Source: an uncultured Eubacterium sp. (lineage in GTDB: Bacteria > Bacillota > Clostridia > Lachnospirales > Lachnospiraceae). From it: a stretch of DNA of 64,000 nt. Shown here in pieces: positions 7,967 through 17,510 of this stretch. Each line of letters begins with the position of its first letter. Positions within the stretch are counted from its first letter, which is position 1. Where the stretch lies: assembly GCA_910586225.1 (NCBI GenBank), contig CAJUIL010000013.1, forward strand, positions 28,577 through 92,576, read 5' to 3'. The notes below the pieces were generated by a model. The model was not told the origin of the DNA, did no database searches, and saw only the letters and a program-made list of their open reading frames with translations. A program made the translations under genes and the position numbers.

Positions 7967-8629
7967 ATGCATATTTTAATTATCGAAGATGAACCAGATA
8001 TCCGTAACGAAATGAAAACCTTCCTGCAAAATTCCCTCTATCAGGTCAGTGTCCTCGAACAGTTTTCCAACATTCCAAAGCAAGTGCTGCAGCTGTCTCC
8101 GGATCTGATTTTACTGGACTTAAACCTTCCGGAGCAGTCTGGTTTTTCGGTCTGCTCCGAAGTCCGCGCCATTTCCGATATTCCTGTCATATTTGTAACC
8201 GGAAGGGACAGCGCGTCAGATGAGGTAACAGCCCTTTTAACAGGCGGGGACGACTATATTACAAAGCCGTTCCAGCTGCCTGTCCTGCTCGCACATATCC
8301 AAGCGGTTCTCAAGCGGACGGCAAGGCAGGCGTATCCCATGATGCTCACCCATAAAGGCGTGGAGCTGGACACGGCTAAGGGCTGCATCCGTTATGCCGG
8401 CGGGCGCGCGGAGCTTACGAAAAACGAACTAAAGATCCTAAGCTTCCTGTTTCGTAAAAAAGGAACGATCGTATCGCGGCCGGACCTTTTGGAAGCCCTT
8501 TGGGATGATAAGGCGTTTTTAGACGATAATTCTCTGAGCGTACATATCACCCGTATCCGCGCAAAGCTGGATGGGCTTGGCGTTACGGATTTTATCCATA
8601 CCAAACGGGGAATGGGGTATCTAATATGA
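7967..8629 (+). CDS. OmpR-family response regulator (BceR-like)
   Basis: This 220-residue regulator has a receiver domain (acidic pair E8/D9, phosphoacceptor D51 in LILLDLNLPEQSG, conserved Lys in DYITKPF) and a C-terminal winged helix ending in HTKRGMGYLI. Length and sequence fit the BceR/VirR-like regulators that control peptide-antibiotic detoxification transporters. Its stop overlaps the kinase start by ATGA, so both are translationally coupled. The likely target is the promoter of the ABC genes just downstream. Confidence 0.85.
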   Translation: MHILIIEDEPDIRNEMKTFLQNSLYQVSVLEQFSNIPKQVLQLSPDLILLDLNLPEQSGFSVCSEVRAISDIPVIFVTGRDSASDEVTALLTGGDDYITKPFQLPVLLAHIQAVLKRTARQAYPMMLTHKGVELDTAKGCIRYAGGRAELTKNELKILSFLFRKKGTIVSRPDLLEALWDDKAFLDDNSLSVHITRIRAKLDGLGVTDFIHTKRGMGYLI

Positions 8630-9660
8630 ATTTCACGGATCATGTAAAAGACCAGCTTCTTCTGCTGACACTTCACGGCTGCTGCATGATGCTTCTGACA
8701 GCCTTTTTATACGCGACCGGCTATCCGCATAGCCACTGTCTGCTCATTCTCATTTGCTGGGCGCTTGTACTGACCGTCTGGCTTCTTGGCCGCTACCAGA
8801 GCCGAAACAAATATTTCAGGCAGCTGCAGCAGGTGTTAAAGCAAACAGACCAAAAATACCTGTTCAGCGAGCTGATGCCCCGCTCCTTCCGCCTGGAGGA
8901 CAGACTGTACCAAGAGCTGATCCGCCAGTCCAATAAGGCAGTCATAGAAAAAATCCGGTCAGTGGAAGCTGAAAAAAAAGACTACCGCGAATACATCGAA
9001 AGCTGGGTGCATGAGATCAAAGCACCGATCGCCACCATCTCCATGATCTGTGAGCAGCAAAAGGATGATCAGACACGCCGCATTTTAAGAAAAAACCAAC
9101 AAGTGGAAAATTACGTAGACATGGCACTGTATTATGCCCGTTCCGATGAGGTGTACAAGGACTATCTTATTCGGGAAGCTTCGCTGCAGCAGACCGCGGA
9201 GGAAGTACTGGCAAAACACAAATACGATCTCATCATCTGTTGTTTTGAAGCACAGGCGGACTGTCCGGACATCGTATTTACAGATGTGAAATGGATTTCC
9301 TTTATTTTGAGCCAGCTTGTACGCAACGCGATCAAATATCACTGTGACACCCAGCCTAAAATCCGCATATATACAGAAAAAACCACGCATAGCGTTTCAC
9401 TGGTCGTAGCGGATAACGGTATCGGCATCCGTCCAGAGGATGTGCCGCGTATTTTTGAAAAGGGATTTACCGGAGCAAACGGCAGAAAAGACCAGCGTGC
9501 AACAGGCATGGGCCTGTATTTGTGCGAAAAGCTGTGCCAAAAGCTCGGCATCAAAATTTCAGCACAGTCTAAAAAACATATTGGTACCAAAATTATATTA
9601 GAATTTCCTGTCAGCCATTATTTATGGAAACTACCACAAAAAACCTCTCCTGAATCTTAA
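8626..9660 (+). CDS. intramembrane-sensing histidine kinase (BceS-like)
   Basis: This 344-residue kinase has two membrane segments within the first 60 residues (about 14-30 and 37-55) separated by only a few residues, so there is no extracellular sensor. The phosphorylated H129 is in ESWVHEIKAP. The ATPase domain shows VRNAIKYH, DNGIGIRPED and ATGMGLYL boxes. This is the BceS architecture, in which the kinase senses peptide antibiotics through its partner ABC transporter. It shares ATGA with the regulator gene, and the transporter genes start 77 bases downstream. Confidence 0.85.
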   Translation: MNFTDHVKDQLLLLTLHGCCMMLLTAFLYATGYPHSHCLLILICWALVLTVWLLGRYQSRNKYFRQLQQVLKQTDQKYLFSELMPRSFRLEDRLYQELIRQSNKAVIEKIRSVEAEKKDYREYIESWVHEIKAPIATISMICEQQKDDQTRRILRKNQQVENYVDMALYYARSDEVYKDYLIREASLQQTAEEVLAKHKYDLIICCFEAQADCPDIVFTDVKWISFILSQLVRNAIKYHCDTQPKIRIYTEKTTHSVSLVVADNGIGIRPEDVPRIFEKGFTGANGRKDQRATGMGLYLCEKLCQKLGIKISAQSKKHIGTKIILEFPVSHYLWKLPQKTSPES

Positions 9661-9745
9661 AAAACTGTAAGATAAAAGCAAGAAAGCTTTATACCTCTCC
9701 CGCTCCCCATCTGTTATACTTACAAAAAAAGAAAGGATGAGGAAA

Positions 9746-10513
9746 ATGAGCAGATATATCCGCATATGTGATGTGGAAAAATATTATGGAAACGGTGCAA
9801 ATGTAACCAAAGCTGTAAACAGGGTCAGCTTTACAGTCGCACAAGGGGAATTTATCGGCGTAATGGGTGCGTCCGGCTCTGGAAAGACAACGCTTTTAAA
9901 TATGCTGGCAACGATCGACCGCGTTACAGCCGGACATATTTATTATGAGGAGGTAGACATAACAGAGCTGTCTGAAAACCGTCTGGCACAGTTCCGTAAA
10001 AACAATCTTGGATTTGTATTCCAAGAATACAACCTGTTAGATACGCTGACCATCGAGGAAAATGTACTATTAGCGCTGGCTCTGCGGCAAAAAAGCAAAA
10101 AAAAGATCGAAGCTGCTTGCAGCGAAATGCTGCGGCTGCTTGGAATCGCAGATATCAAAGACCAGTTTCCTTACCAAGTGTCCGGCGGACAGAGGCAGCG
10201 CTGCGCGTGTGCCAGAGCTTTGATCAGCCGTCCGAAGCTGCTTTTAGCAGATGAGCCAACCGGTGCGCTTGATTCACAGTCTGCGCAAACGCTGTTAGAA
10301 ACGTTCTGCAGCCTGAATGAAACGCTTGGCGCCACAATCTTTATGGTGACGCACGACGCATTTTCTGCAAGCTACTGCAAAAGGATCTTATTTTTAAAGG
10401 ACGGGCAGATCTTTCATGAGCTGCTGCGTGGCAGAAAAACACGACGAGATTTTCTAAATGAGATTTTAGATGTCTTATTGTTGACAGGAGGTGAGACGCT
10501 AGATGCTTGCTAA
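9746..10513 (+). CDS. ABC transporter ATPase (BceA-like)
   Basis: This ATPase has about 255 residues, with Walker A GASGSGKTT, Q-loop FVFQEYNLLD, signature VSGGQRQR, and Walker B LLLADEPTGALD. That is the MacB/BceA class. I prefer ATG 9746, which has AGGATGAGG in front; ATG 9737 is also possible. The 77-base gap upstream contains a TATACT (9715-9720) that may be the -10 of a regulated promoter, but I see no good -35, as expected for an activator-dependent one. The gene overlaps the permease start by 11 bases. Confidence 0.85.
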   Translation: MSRYIRICDVEKYYGNGANVTKAVNRVSFTVAQGEFIGVMGASGSGKTTLLNMLATIDRVTAGHIYYEEVDITELSENRLAQFRKNNLGFVFQEYNLLDTLTIEENVLLALALRQKSKKKIEAACSEMLRLLGIADIKDQFPYQVSGGQRQRCACARALISRPKLLLADEPTGALDSQSAQTLLETFCSLNETLGATIFMVTHDAFSASYCKRILFLKDGQIFHELLRGRKTRRDFLNEILDVLLLTGGETLDAC

Positions 10514-12572
10514 GCTGGCTATGCGGAATGTCAAACGCTGTGCAAGGGACTATTTGATCTATGTACTGACGATGATGCTTGTCACAGCGGTTATGTTCGC
10601 ATTTCATTCGCTGCTATTTTCAAAAGATGTGCAAAAGCTATTTGAAGCCGCAGCCCTGATGCAGATCATGATCGGACTTGCCACCTTTTTTGTCGTACTG
10701 ATCACCGCATGGCTGATAAACTATATGGTGCGGTTTATGCTCGATAAAAGAAGCCGGGAATTGGGCATCTATTTGCTGCTTGGTATGTCAAAGCGTCAGC
10801 TTGCCAGGCTGCACTTTAGAGAAAGCCTGCTACTTGGTGCTGGGGCGTTTGCAGGCGGCGTGGCACTTGGAATACTGCTGCAGCAAATTTTGATGGCTGT
10901 ATTTTACAGTGTCATACAGATCGATCACAAGCTTCGGCTGGAATGGAGCAGCCAAGGTATCCTTCTGACAGCAGCCTGCTATGGCGGATGCTATCTGCTG
11001 GCTCTGCTGCGGTGCCATTTCCGTTTCCATCGGCTGAATATCTGCGCACTGATGAACGTAGAGCGTCAAAACGAAGAGATCAAAGAGTCAAATGAAAAAT
11101 ACAAGCAATGGCTGCTGCCGCTGTCTTGCGTATTTCTGCTTATCTTCGGCCTGTTTTTGTTTCTGTATCGTGGCTGGGGCGCTCAGACGATCTTGTTTTT
11201 CCTACTTGGACTTATCGTTACGATCTATCTGTTTTATATTGGGCTTGCGGCAGCCGTGATCTGCTACATCAGCCGAAAGGGAAGCGCGGTCTACCAGGCG
11301 CAAAACCTGTTCTTGCTGCGCCAGTTCTCCTCAAAGATCAAAACCATGCGCTTTACACTTGGAACGCTGACCTCACTCTTTACGCTGGCTCTGCTCGGCT
11401 GTGCAGCCGCGTTGATGTTCCATCATTTCCAAGATCAGATATTAGCTGATAAATGGCCATTTGACGTCCAGATATACAGCGGAAACCTTCAGGATGATTT
11501 TATCGCAGAGCGTAAGCTGCTCGCACAAGAAGCGTCGGTACAGGAAATCTATACTTATCCCGTATACCACAACCATACGCGCGAGGTAAACAGCTGGCTT
11601 TATACACATCTTGCAGCATTCCCAAGGAGCTATCAAAAACCAGACGGATCCGCAGACTGGGAGAAAATACAAAAAGAGGACAATTCCTATTATCCCTACG
11701 ATACGTATCTGGCTCTGTCAGACTACAACCAGCTGCGTCAGATGCTCGGATATGAAACGGTAACGCTTTCCGATCATTCCTATTTGATACATCTCAAAGA
11801 ACGGATATGGAAAGAAACGAAAGACTTATCCCAAATGCTGCACATTTTGGGGCCAAACGGCGAACTGAATTTCGCAGGCGCCTACACAGAACCGTTTTCA
11901 CAAGATGGGCATAACGGCTGTGATTATCTGCTGATCGTACCAGATGCACTCGCTGGACAAATGAAGCCTTATTACAAAGAACTCGTAGCAAAGCTGGACA
12001 AATCGGCGCCTAACGACCTGCAGGAAAAGCTGGACGCACTCGCTAAAGAGGGCTCTATCCGGGATTTTGGCGACCCTGTCATTGACAAAACATCAGACGA
12101 GACTTCGATGTGCATCGGGTCTGACACTATTGTAGCCTATGCTGGCAAAAACCTCGTTGGGTCAAGCCTTGTACCCGAAGTGAAATTTATGCTGACGTCT
12201 GTGATCTTTCCGTTATTTTATATGGGCCTTGTATTTATCTGTGTAGCGCTGACTGTATTATGCGTACAGCAGCTTTCGGATTCGTCCCGCTATCGTTTCC
12301 GCTACCAGGTGCTACACCAGATCGGCCTTAGCAGAAAAGAAATATCCGGTGTGGTCTTGCGGCAGCTGGCAGCGTTTTATCTATGCCCGATGCTGTTTGC
12401 AGCGGTAGTCAGCGGAATTACTTCAATTTATATGGGATGGAATTTTAACCGGTATACCGGAGCGCATATTTCATCGGTATGGTATTTTGGGATTTCATTT
12501 GGTGCATTTTCCGGTGTCTATCTCGTTTATTTTGTGATCACCTATCTTGGATTTTTGCGGAATATAGAGTAA
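10503..12572 (+). CDS. FtsX-family ABC permease (BceB-like)
   Basis: At 689 residues this permease has the length and layout of BceB. There are four helices in the first 200 residues including an FtsX segment (LDKRSRELGIYLLLGMSK), two to three more to about 310, and a large extracytoplasmic domain from roughly 320 to 550. Hydrophobic helices then follow to the end. With BceA it would free cell-wall precursors from antimicrobial peptides and signal flux to the kinase. Which peptide is recognised cannot be read from sequence. The stop is only two bases from the convergent stop of tgt. Confidence 0.85.
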   Translation: MLAKLAMRNVKRCARDYLIYVLTMMLVTAVMFAFHSLLFSKDVQKLFEAAALMQIMIGLATFFVVLITAWLINYMVRFMLDKRSRELGIYLLLGMSKRQLARLHFRESLLLGAGAFAGGVALGILLQQILMAVFYSVIQIDHKLRLEWSSQGILLTAACYGGCYLLALLRCHFRFHRLNICALMNVERQNEEIKESNEKYKQWLLPLSCVFLLIFGLFLFLYRGWGAQTILFFLLGLIVTIYLFYIGLAAAVICYISRKGSAVYQAQNLFLLRQFSSKIKTMRFTLGTLTSLFTLALLGCAAALMFHHFQDQILADKWPFDVQIYSGNLQDDFIAERKLLAQEASVQEIYTYPVYHNHTREVNSWLYTHLAAFPRSYQKPDGSADWEKIQKEDNSYYPYDTYLALSDYNQLRQMLGYETVTLSDHSYLIHLKERIWKETKDLSQMLHILGPNGELNFAGAYTEPFSQDGHNGCDYLLIVPDALAGQMKPYYKELVAKLDKSAPNDLQEKLDALAKEGSIRDFGDPVIDKTSDETSMCIGSDTIVAYAGKNLVGSSLVPEVKFMLTSVIFPLFYMGLVFICVALTVLCVQQLSDSSRYRFRYQVLHQIGLSRKEISGVVLRQLAAFYLCPMLFAAVVSGITSIYMGWNFNRYTGAHISSVWYFGISFGAFSGVYLVYFVITYLGFLRNIE

Positions 12573-12574
12573 AG

Positions 12575-13699
12575 CTATTGGCGAAAGCCTTCCAGCTTCC
12601 TCTTTTTATAGGCAGCAAAATTTCCTTCCTCCAGTGCGACGCGTATCTCTTCCATCATCGTATTGTAGAAATACAGATTATGCAGCACACACAAACGCAT
12701 CCCAAGCATTTCCTTCGCCTTTAACAAGTGCCGGATATACGCGCGGCTGTAGGTACGGCAGGCCGGACACTGACAGCCTTCTTCAATCGGACTCTTATCG
12801 GCCTCGTAACGCTGATTGAACAGATTGAGCTTTCCATGGTTCGTATAGACGTGGCCGTGTCTGCCGTTTCGGGTCGGGTATACGCAGTCGAAAAAGTCCA
12901 CGCCGCGCTCTACCCCTTCCAATATATTTTCCGGTGTGCCGACTCCCATTAAATACGTCGGCTTGTTTACCGGAAGATGCGGCACAGTCACATCCAGGAT
13001 ATGATACATTTCCTCATGTGTCTCGCCGACGGCAAGCCCGCCCAGCGCATAGCCATCCAGCTCCATCTCCGCGATCCGTTTCGCATGGTCAACGCGGATG
13101 TCGTCAAAGACAGCGCCTTGGTTAATGCCAAATAACAGCTGGTTTTTGTTGATCGTATCGTCCAGGCGATTCAGGCGCTTCATTTCGTCCTTACACCGCT
13201 TAAGCCAGCGCGCCGTCCGGTCGACAGACTGCTGCACATAAGCACGATCGGCGCGGCTGGACGGACATTCGTCAAACGCCATCGCGATCGTAGACGCCAG
13301 ATTGGACTGGATCTGCATACTCTGCTCCGGCCCCATAAAAATCTTGCGTCCGTCGACATGGGACTGGAAGAACACGCCCTCTTCCTTGATCTTACGCAGG
13401 CTCGCAAGAGAAAATACCTGAAATCCTCCGGAATCCGTTAAAATCGGCCGATCCCAGACCATAAACTGATGCAGCCCGCCTAGCTGCTTGATCAGCATAT
13501 CGCCGGGACGAACGTGCAGATGATACGTATTCGAAAGCTCTACCTGAGTTTTGATGCCTTTTAAATCCTCTGTAGATACGGCGCCCTTGATCGCGGCGCA
13601 CGTTCCTACATTCATAAAAACCGGGGTCTGGATATCTCCATGCACCGTATGGAAAATCCCGCGTTTTGCCCGGCCCTCCTGTTTGATCAATTCATACAT
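12575..13699 (-). CDS. tgt: tRNA-guanine transglycosylase
   Basis: At 374 residues this is a full-length bacterial Tgt. It exchanges G34 of tRNAs with GUN anticodons for the queuosine precursor preQ1. Visible are the substrate-pocket motif TDSGGFQVFSL, GGLAVGE, DCVYPTRNGRHG, and the zinc site CxCxxC...H in CQCPACRTYSRAYIRH. It is the last gene of the long minus-strand housekeeping run and follows the IMP cyclohydrolase gene with one base between. No queA or other queuosine gene is in the window. Confidence 0.95.
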   Translation of the reverse strand: MYELIKQEGRAKRGIFHTVHGDIQTPVFMNVGTCAAIKGAVSTEDLKGIKTQVELSNTYHLHVRPGDMLIKQLGGLHQFMVWDRPILTDSGGFQVFSLASLRKIKEEGVFFQSHVDGRKIFMGPEQSMQIQSNLASTIAMAFDECPSSRADRAYVQQSVDRTARWLKRCKDEMKRLNRLDDTINKNQLLFGINQGAVFDDIRVDHAKRIAEMELDGYALGGLAVGETHEEMYHILDVTVPHLPVNKPTYLMGVGTPENILEGVERGVDFFDCVYPTRNGRHGHVYTNHGKLNLFNQRYEADKSPIEEGCQCPACRTYSRAYIRHLLKAKEMLGMRLCVLHNLYFYNTMMEEIRVALEEGNFAAYKKRKLEGFRQ

Positions 13700-13700
13700 A

Positions 13701-14414
13701 TTATTTGTTCTTATTCACTATCCTTGTCTCATATTTTCCGGTTTCAATATCAATAAAGCGTACAAATAAAGACACTTTATTTTCTTCCTGTAAGCTGGAC
13801 CATACCATATCCGTAAAGGCGTCAATGTCACCGCTGATACCAATGCAGACAGGCTCTCCCGCAAAGCTTGGCAGCGGATCGCCGTCTCCCTGATACGTAT
13901 GGATGATATGTCCTTCTCCAGCGAATGGCTGCTCATACGCAAATGTCTGACGGCAGCAGGAGTCCGGTCTGCCTGCATTGCTCTTTAAGATCGACATCGC
14001 GTAATTGTACACGCCGCTTTCGATATGTAAAATACCTGAAATACGCGGCGTATAATTCGGCGCGTCCGGCTCAAACGTCCGAGTGCGCAGCGCCTGCTCA
14101 AACGTCTGCTGCTTGTCCATCAGCTCATAGATCGTATCCGTCTGATCGCCGTTTGTAACGATCATCTTATTGCCAAGCACACGTACCGGGGCATAAATGA
14201 CAAGACTTGGATCGCTTAATTTTGCCGGGTCATGCGCCTTTGTGCGAATACCCTCACCATCCTTTACAAACACGCGGTTACGGCTATTTACGCTGCGCCC
14301 CATAATAAAATACGCCGTCACGGCATACCGTTGATCCGCGGAAAGCCCGATGATAATTCCCCTTCCCGGATACGCATTCGCTTTCAGATATTGTTCCAAA
14401 GATGTAAGCTCCAT
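13701..14414 (-). CDS. IMP cyclohydrolase-like protein (PurO family)
   Basis: About 237 residues from ATG 14414, which is preceded by GGGAGGAAAAC; an upstream frame extension lacks this. The sequence (N-terminal YLKANAYPGRGIIIGLS, then RSVNSRNR) matches the IMP_cyclohyd (PurO) family. PurO closes FAICAR to IMP in archaea; bacterial members often occur beside a bifunctional PurH, so the true role here is uncertain. It lies between the glycosyltransferase-like gene and tgt. Confidence 0.75.
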   Translation of the reverse strand: MELTSLEQYLKANAYPGRGIIIGLSADQRYAVTAYFIMGRSVNSRNRVFVKDGEGIRTKAHDPAKLSDPSLVIYAPVRVLGNKMIVTNGDQTDTIYELMDKQQTFEQALRTRTFEPDAPNYTPRISGILHIESGVYNYAMSILKSNAGRPDSCCRQTFAYEQPFAGEGHIIHTYQGDGDPLPSFAGEPVCIGISGDIDAFTDMVWSSLQEENKVSLFVRFIDIETGKYETRIVNKNK

Positions 14415-14451
14415 TCTGTTTTCCTCCCTGTTTTTCAAATACTTGCTTCTT

Positions 14452-15720
14452 TCATTGTAGATACCTTCTTAAAAGCTGTGCACGGTTTTTCCACTGATCA
14501 AGCTGCTGCGCCGCAGCTTTTCCACGGCGCGATACCGCGAACAAGCGCTCCGGTTCCCGCAAAAGTATGCCAACCTGCTCCGGCAGCTCCTCCAGTCTTG
14601 AAAGGTCATAGTACACAATCGTATCCATATGCGTGAACCGCTCCCGCAAATAAACGCTGTCATCCGTCAATGCCGCAGTACCCTGCAGCATTGACGTAAA
14701 AATACGGTCATGCGCCCCGTCCTTAAACCACGGCATTGTATTCAGCGCCAGCTTCGCCTGCGCCATCGCCTGTACACAGTCCGCAGACGCGACCATACGT
14801 CCAGCGGAAATCAAAGCCCGCGGACAGTCACACGCGATCCGCTCCCAGTCCTTGCCGAACAAATGCACCTCAATACCGCCCTGCGCCAGTATCCGCACTG
14901 TTTTTTCACGGAAATACGTACGAACCCAAAGATCTACCGCAGGCATCGAACTCATGCCCGCGCAAAGCTCCGCATCGCTCAGATCCGGCATCTCACGGCG
15001 CAGGTACGTTTCGATACAGGTAAATAGCTCCTGCTTTGGATCCTGCACAAACGACTCGATCATTTCGTAATAAAAGTTCCGGTATTCCGGCCCCATCTGG
15101 GCAAGCTGCCTGTCAATATTGGATAGCGGAACATAATTAGCAGTAAATACGAGCGGATAAGGGCGCTTTAGCCATTGCTCATACAACGCTTGCTCGTCCG
15201 TTTCCTGCTCAGATAAGCCTCCCTCACGATCAGCGTAAAGACCAGCCGCAGACGCATCGCATCCTATCAGGCAGTTTCCCGCCAATGGCAGGAACGAGCA
15301 CGGTATCTTTGGATAAAACCGATGCATATAAGCTACATGGTCTCTGTCAACACAAAACGTCTGCAGATCCGCAGGCGGGATCTGCAGAGCTTGATAATAA
15401 TAAATGGGATGGTCGACCATAAGGCTCAGGCACCGGATACCGAGCTTATCCCAAAGGCTGACTACAGGCTCGCCCGCATCATCCGTCTCCCAAAGCTCTG
15501 CCTCCCCGCTCAGCCCGATAAAATTAAACGTAAGAAGCACCGTTTCTTTTTTCCGCTCGGCAACCTCCTGCCGCAGCTTCCAAGCGCTCAGTCCCAGCTT
15601 TTCAAAATCCATCCAGAAGCTTTCATACCCCCAGGACTCAAACGCCTGCGCAAGCTGCCTGGAAAAATAGGTCAGCGTTTCTACCGCATTCTCGCAAAAT
15701 ACAATTCTCATATTTATCAT
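14452..15720 (-). CDS. CgeB/DUF3880-type glycosyltransferase-like protein
   Basis: This protein has 422 residues, or 419 if the ATG at 15711 is used; neither start has a strong ribosome site. The N-terminal half (ending near the VDRDHVAYM segment) resembles DUF3880. The C-terminal half (FGKDWERI, LALNTMPWFKDGAHDRIFTSMLQGTA) resembles the sugar-nucleotide-binding half of GT-B glycosyltransferases of the CgeB type. The donor and acceptor are unknown. It follows UPF0210 by 20 bases and is therefore probably in the same transcript. Confidence 0.65.
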   Translation of the reverse strand: MINMRIVFCENAVETLTYFSRQLAQAFESWGYESFWMDFEKLGLSAWKLRQEVAERKKETVLLTFNFIGLSGEAELWETDDAGEPVVSLWDKLGIRCLSLMVDHPIYYYQALQIPPADLQTFCVDRDHVAYMHRFYPKIPCSFLPLAGNCLIGCDASAAGLYADREGGLSEQETDEQALYEQWLKRPYPLVFTANYVPLSNIDRQLAQMGPEYRNFYYEMIESFVQDPKQELFTCIETYLRREMPDLSDAELCAGMSSMPAVDLWVRTYFREKTVRILAQGGIEVHLFGKDWERIACDCPRALISAGRMVASADCVQAMAQAKLALNTMPWFKDGAHDRIFTSMLQGTAALTDDSVYLRERFTHMDTIVYYDLSRLEELPEQVGILLREPERLFAVSRRGKAAAQQLDQWKNRAQLLRRYLQ

Positions 15721-15740
15721 AATATCATAAAAAGAAAGAA

Positions 15741-17105
15741 TTAATTTTTAAAGCTGTGCACTGGAGCCGGAATCCTTCCAGTACGATTGATAAACGCGCT
15801 GCAATCATACGGATTGACCGGCATGATCGGCGCATAGCCAAGCAGCCCGCCAAACTGCGCCGTCTCGCCGACGCCCTTGCCAATGACAGGGATCAAGCGT
15901 ACAGCCGTTGTTTTCTGATTGATCATCCCGATAGCCATTTCATCTGCGATGATACCAGCTATCGAAGAAGGCTTTGTATCTCCCGGTATTGCGATCATAT
16001 CCAGACCAACGGAGCAGACGCACGTCATTGCCTCCAGCTTCTCCAGCGTCAGGGCGTTTGCTTCTACAGCGTCAATCATCCCCTGATCCTCGCTGACCGG
16101 GATAAACGCCCCGCTCAAGCCGCCGACATAGGAGGAAGCCATAATACCGCCTTTTTTCACCTGGTCATTAAGCAGCGCAAGCGCCGCCGTCGTTCCCGGC
16201 GCACCCGCGTATTCCACACCGATCTCATGCAGAATGTCCGCTACACTGTCGCCTACCGCAGGCGTTGGCGCCAGTGACAGATCGATAATGCCAAATGGAA
16301 TGCCGAGTCTGCGCGACGCTTCCTGTGCGACGAGCTGGCCCACGCGCGTAATCTTAAACGCAGTCTTTTTGATCGTCTCGCAAAGCACCTCAAAGCTTTC
16401 TCCGCGCACCTGCTCCAGAGCGGTCTTTACAACGCCAGGCCCGCTGACGCCGACATGAATGACAGCGTCAGCTTCTGTAACACCATGAAACGCGCCCGCC
16501 ATAAACGGATTGTCGTCCGGCGCATTGCAAAAAATCACGAGCTTCGCGCAGCCAAGCGAATCGTTTTCCTTCGTCAGCTCCGCGGTTTCTTTGACAATCC
16601 CGCCCATCAGACGGACGGCATCCATATCGATCCCCGTCTTTGTAGAGCCGACATTGACGGAGCTGCATACAAAGTCCGTTTCCGCCAATGCTTTTGGAAT
16701 AGACCGTATCAGGTTTTCATCCGCCGCGGTCATCCCTTTGGAAACAAGCGCGGAATAGCCGCCGATAAAATTTATACCTGTCTTTTTTGCCGCCTTATCC
16801 AGCGTATGCGCGATCGTCACAAAATCATCCGGCGTTTTGCAGGCCGCACCACCGATAAGCGCGATCGGCGTCACAGAGATCCGCTTGTTCACAATCGGAA
16901 TGCAGTAACTATTTTCAATCTTCTGGCCGACTGCCACAAGGTCTCTTGCTGTAGAAGTAATTTTGCTGAATATTTTTTCATTTAATTTTTCCAGATCCGA
17001 ATCTATACAGTCCAGCAGGCTGATGCCAAGCGTAATTGTACGTACGTCCAGGTTTTCCTGCTCGATCATCTTGTTGGTTTCTGCTACTTCTCGTATATTA
17101 ATCAT
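15741..17105 (-). CDS. PFL/UPF0210 (DUF711) family protein
   Basis: About 454 residues from ATG 17105 (a TTG at 17129 would add eight). The sequence MINIREVAETNKMI and the highly conserved run GGYSALVSKGM identify UPF0210, a conserved family with a pyruvate-formate-lyase-like barrel but no proven reaction. It sits directly behind an ACT-domain gene, the classic UPF0237/UPF0210 pair of Firmicutes. The pairing suggests an allosterically regulated metabolic enzyme. Confidence 0.85.
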   Translation of the reverse strand: MINIREVAETNKMIEQENLDVRTITLGISLLDCIDSDLEKLNEKIFSKITSTARDLVAVGQKIENSYCIPIVNKRISVTPIALIGGAACKTPDDFVTIAHTLDKAAKKTGINFIGGYSALVSKGMTAADENLIRSIPKALAETDFVCSSVNVGSTKTGIDMDAVRLMGGIVKETAELTKENDSLGCAKLVIFCNAPDDNPFMAGAFHGVTEADAVIHVGVSGPGVVKTALEQVRGESFEVLCETIKKTAFKITRVGQLVAQEASRRLGIPFGIIDLSLAPTPAVGDSVADILHEIGVEYAGAPGTTAALALLNDQVKKGGIMASSYVGGLSGAFIPVSEDQGMIDAVEANALTLEKLEAMTCVCSVGLDMIAIPGDTKPSSIAGIIADEMAIGMINQKTTAVRLIPVIGKGVGETAQFGGLLGYAPIMPVNPYDCSAFINRTGRIPAPVHSFKN

Positions 17106-17129
17106 AAGAAATCCGTTTTCCTTCCCCAA

Positions 17130-17426
17130 TTATATCCGGTGCATTTTTTCAAAAATCTCTTCTTTCTGGCATTTGATATTGACTCCGATCTGTTCTCCGA
17201 TGCCGTCCAACTCCTGTGAGCATTTGGAAAATGACACCTCCGCTTCGTTCATATCCACGATCATCATCATATTAAAATATCCCTGCACGATCGTTTGGGA
17301 AATGTCCAGGACATTGATGTTTTTCTCCGATAAATACGTACATACCTTCGCGATAATACCTACCGTGTCCTTGCCCAGTACGGTGATAATCACCTTATCC
17401 GCCTTTTTTGCTGCTGTCTGCTCCAT
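17130..17426 (-). CDS. ACT domain protein, UPF0237 family
   Basis: A single ACT domain of 98 residues: KVIITVLGKDTVGIIAKVCT starts the fold and NVLDISQTIVQGYF forms the second strand-helix unit. ACT domains bind small ligands, often amino acids. It precedes UPF0210 with no gap. GAGAG is the ribosome site. Confidence 0.85.
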   Translation of the reverse strand: MEQTAAKKADKVIITVLGKDTVGIIAKVCTYLSEKNINVLDISQTIVQGYFNMMMIVDMNEAEVSFSKCSQELDGIGEQIGVNIKCQKEEIFEKMHRI

Positions 17427-17510
17427 TTGGCTTCTCTCTTTCTTTTCTTATTTGGTTCTTACAGTTTTTGTTTTCTATGATGGATGCTTACCTGACGCTG
17501 TTTTCCTGTC

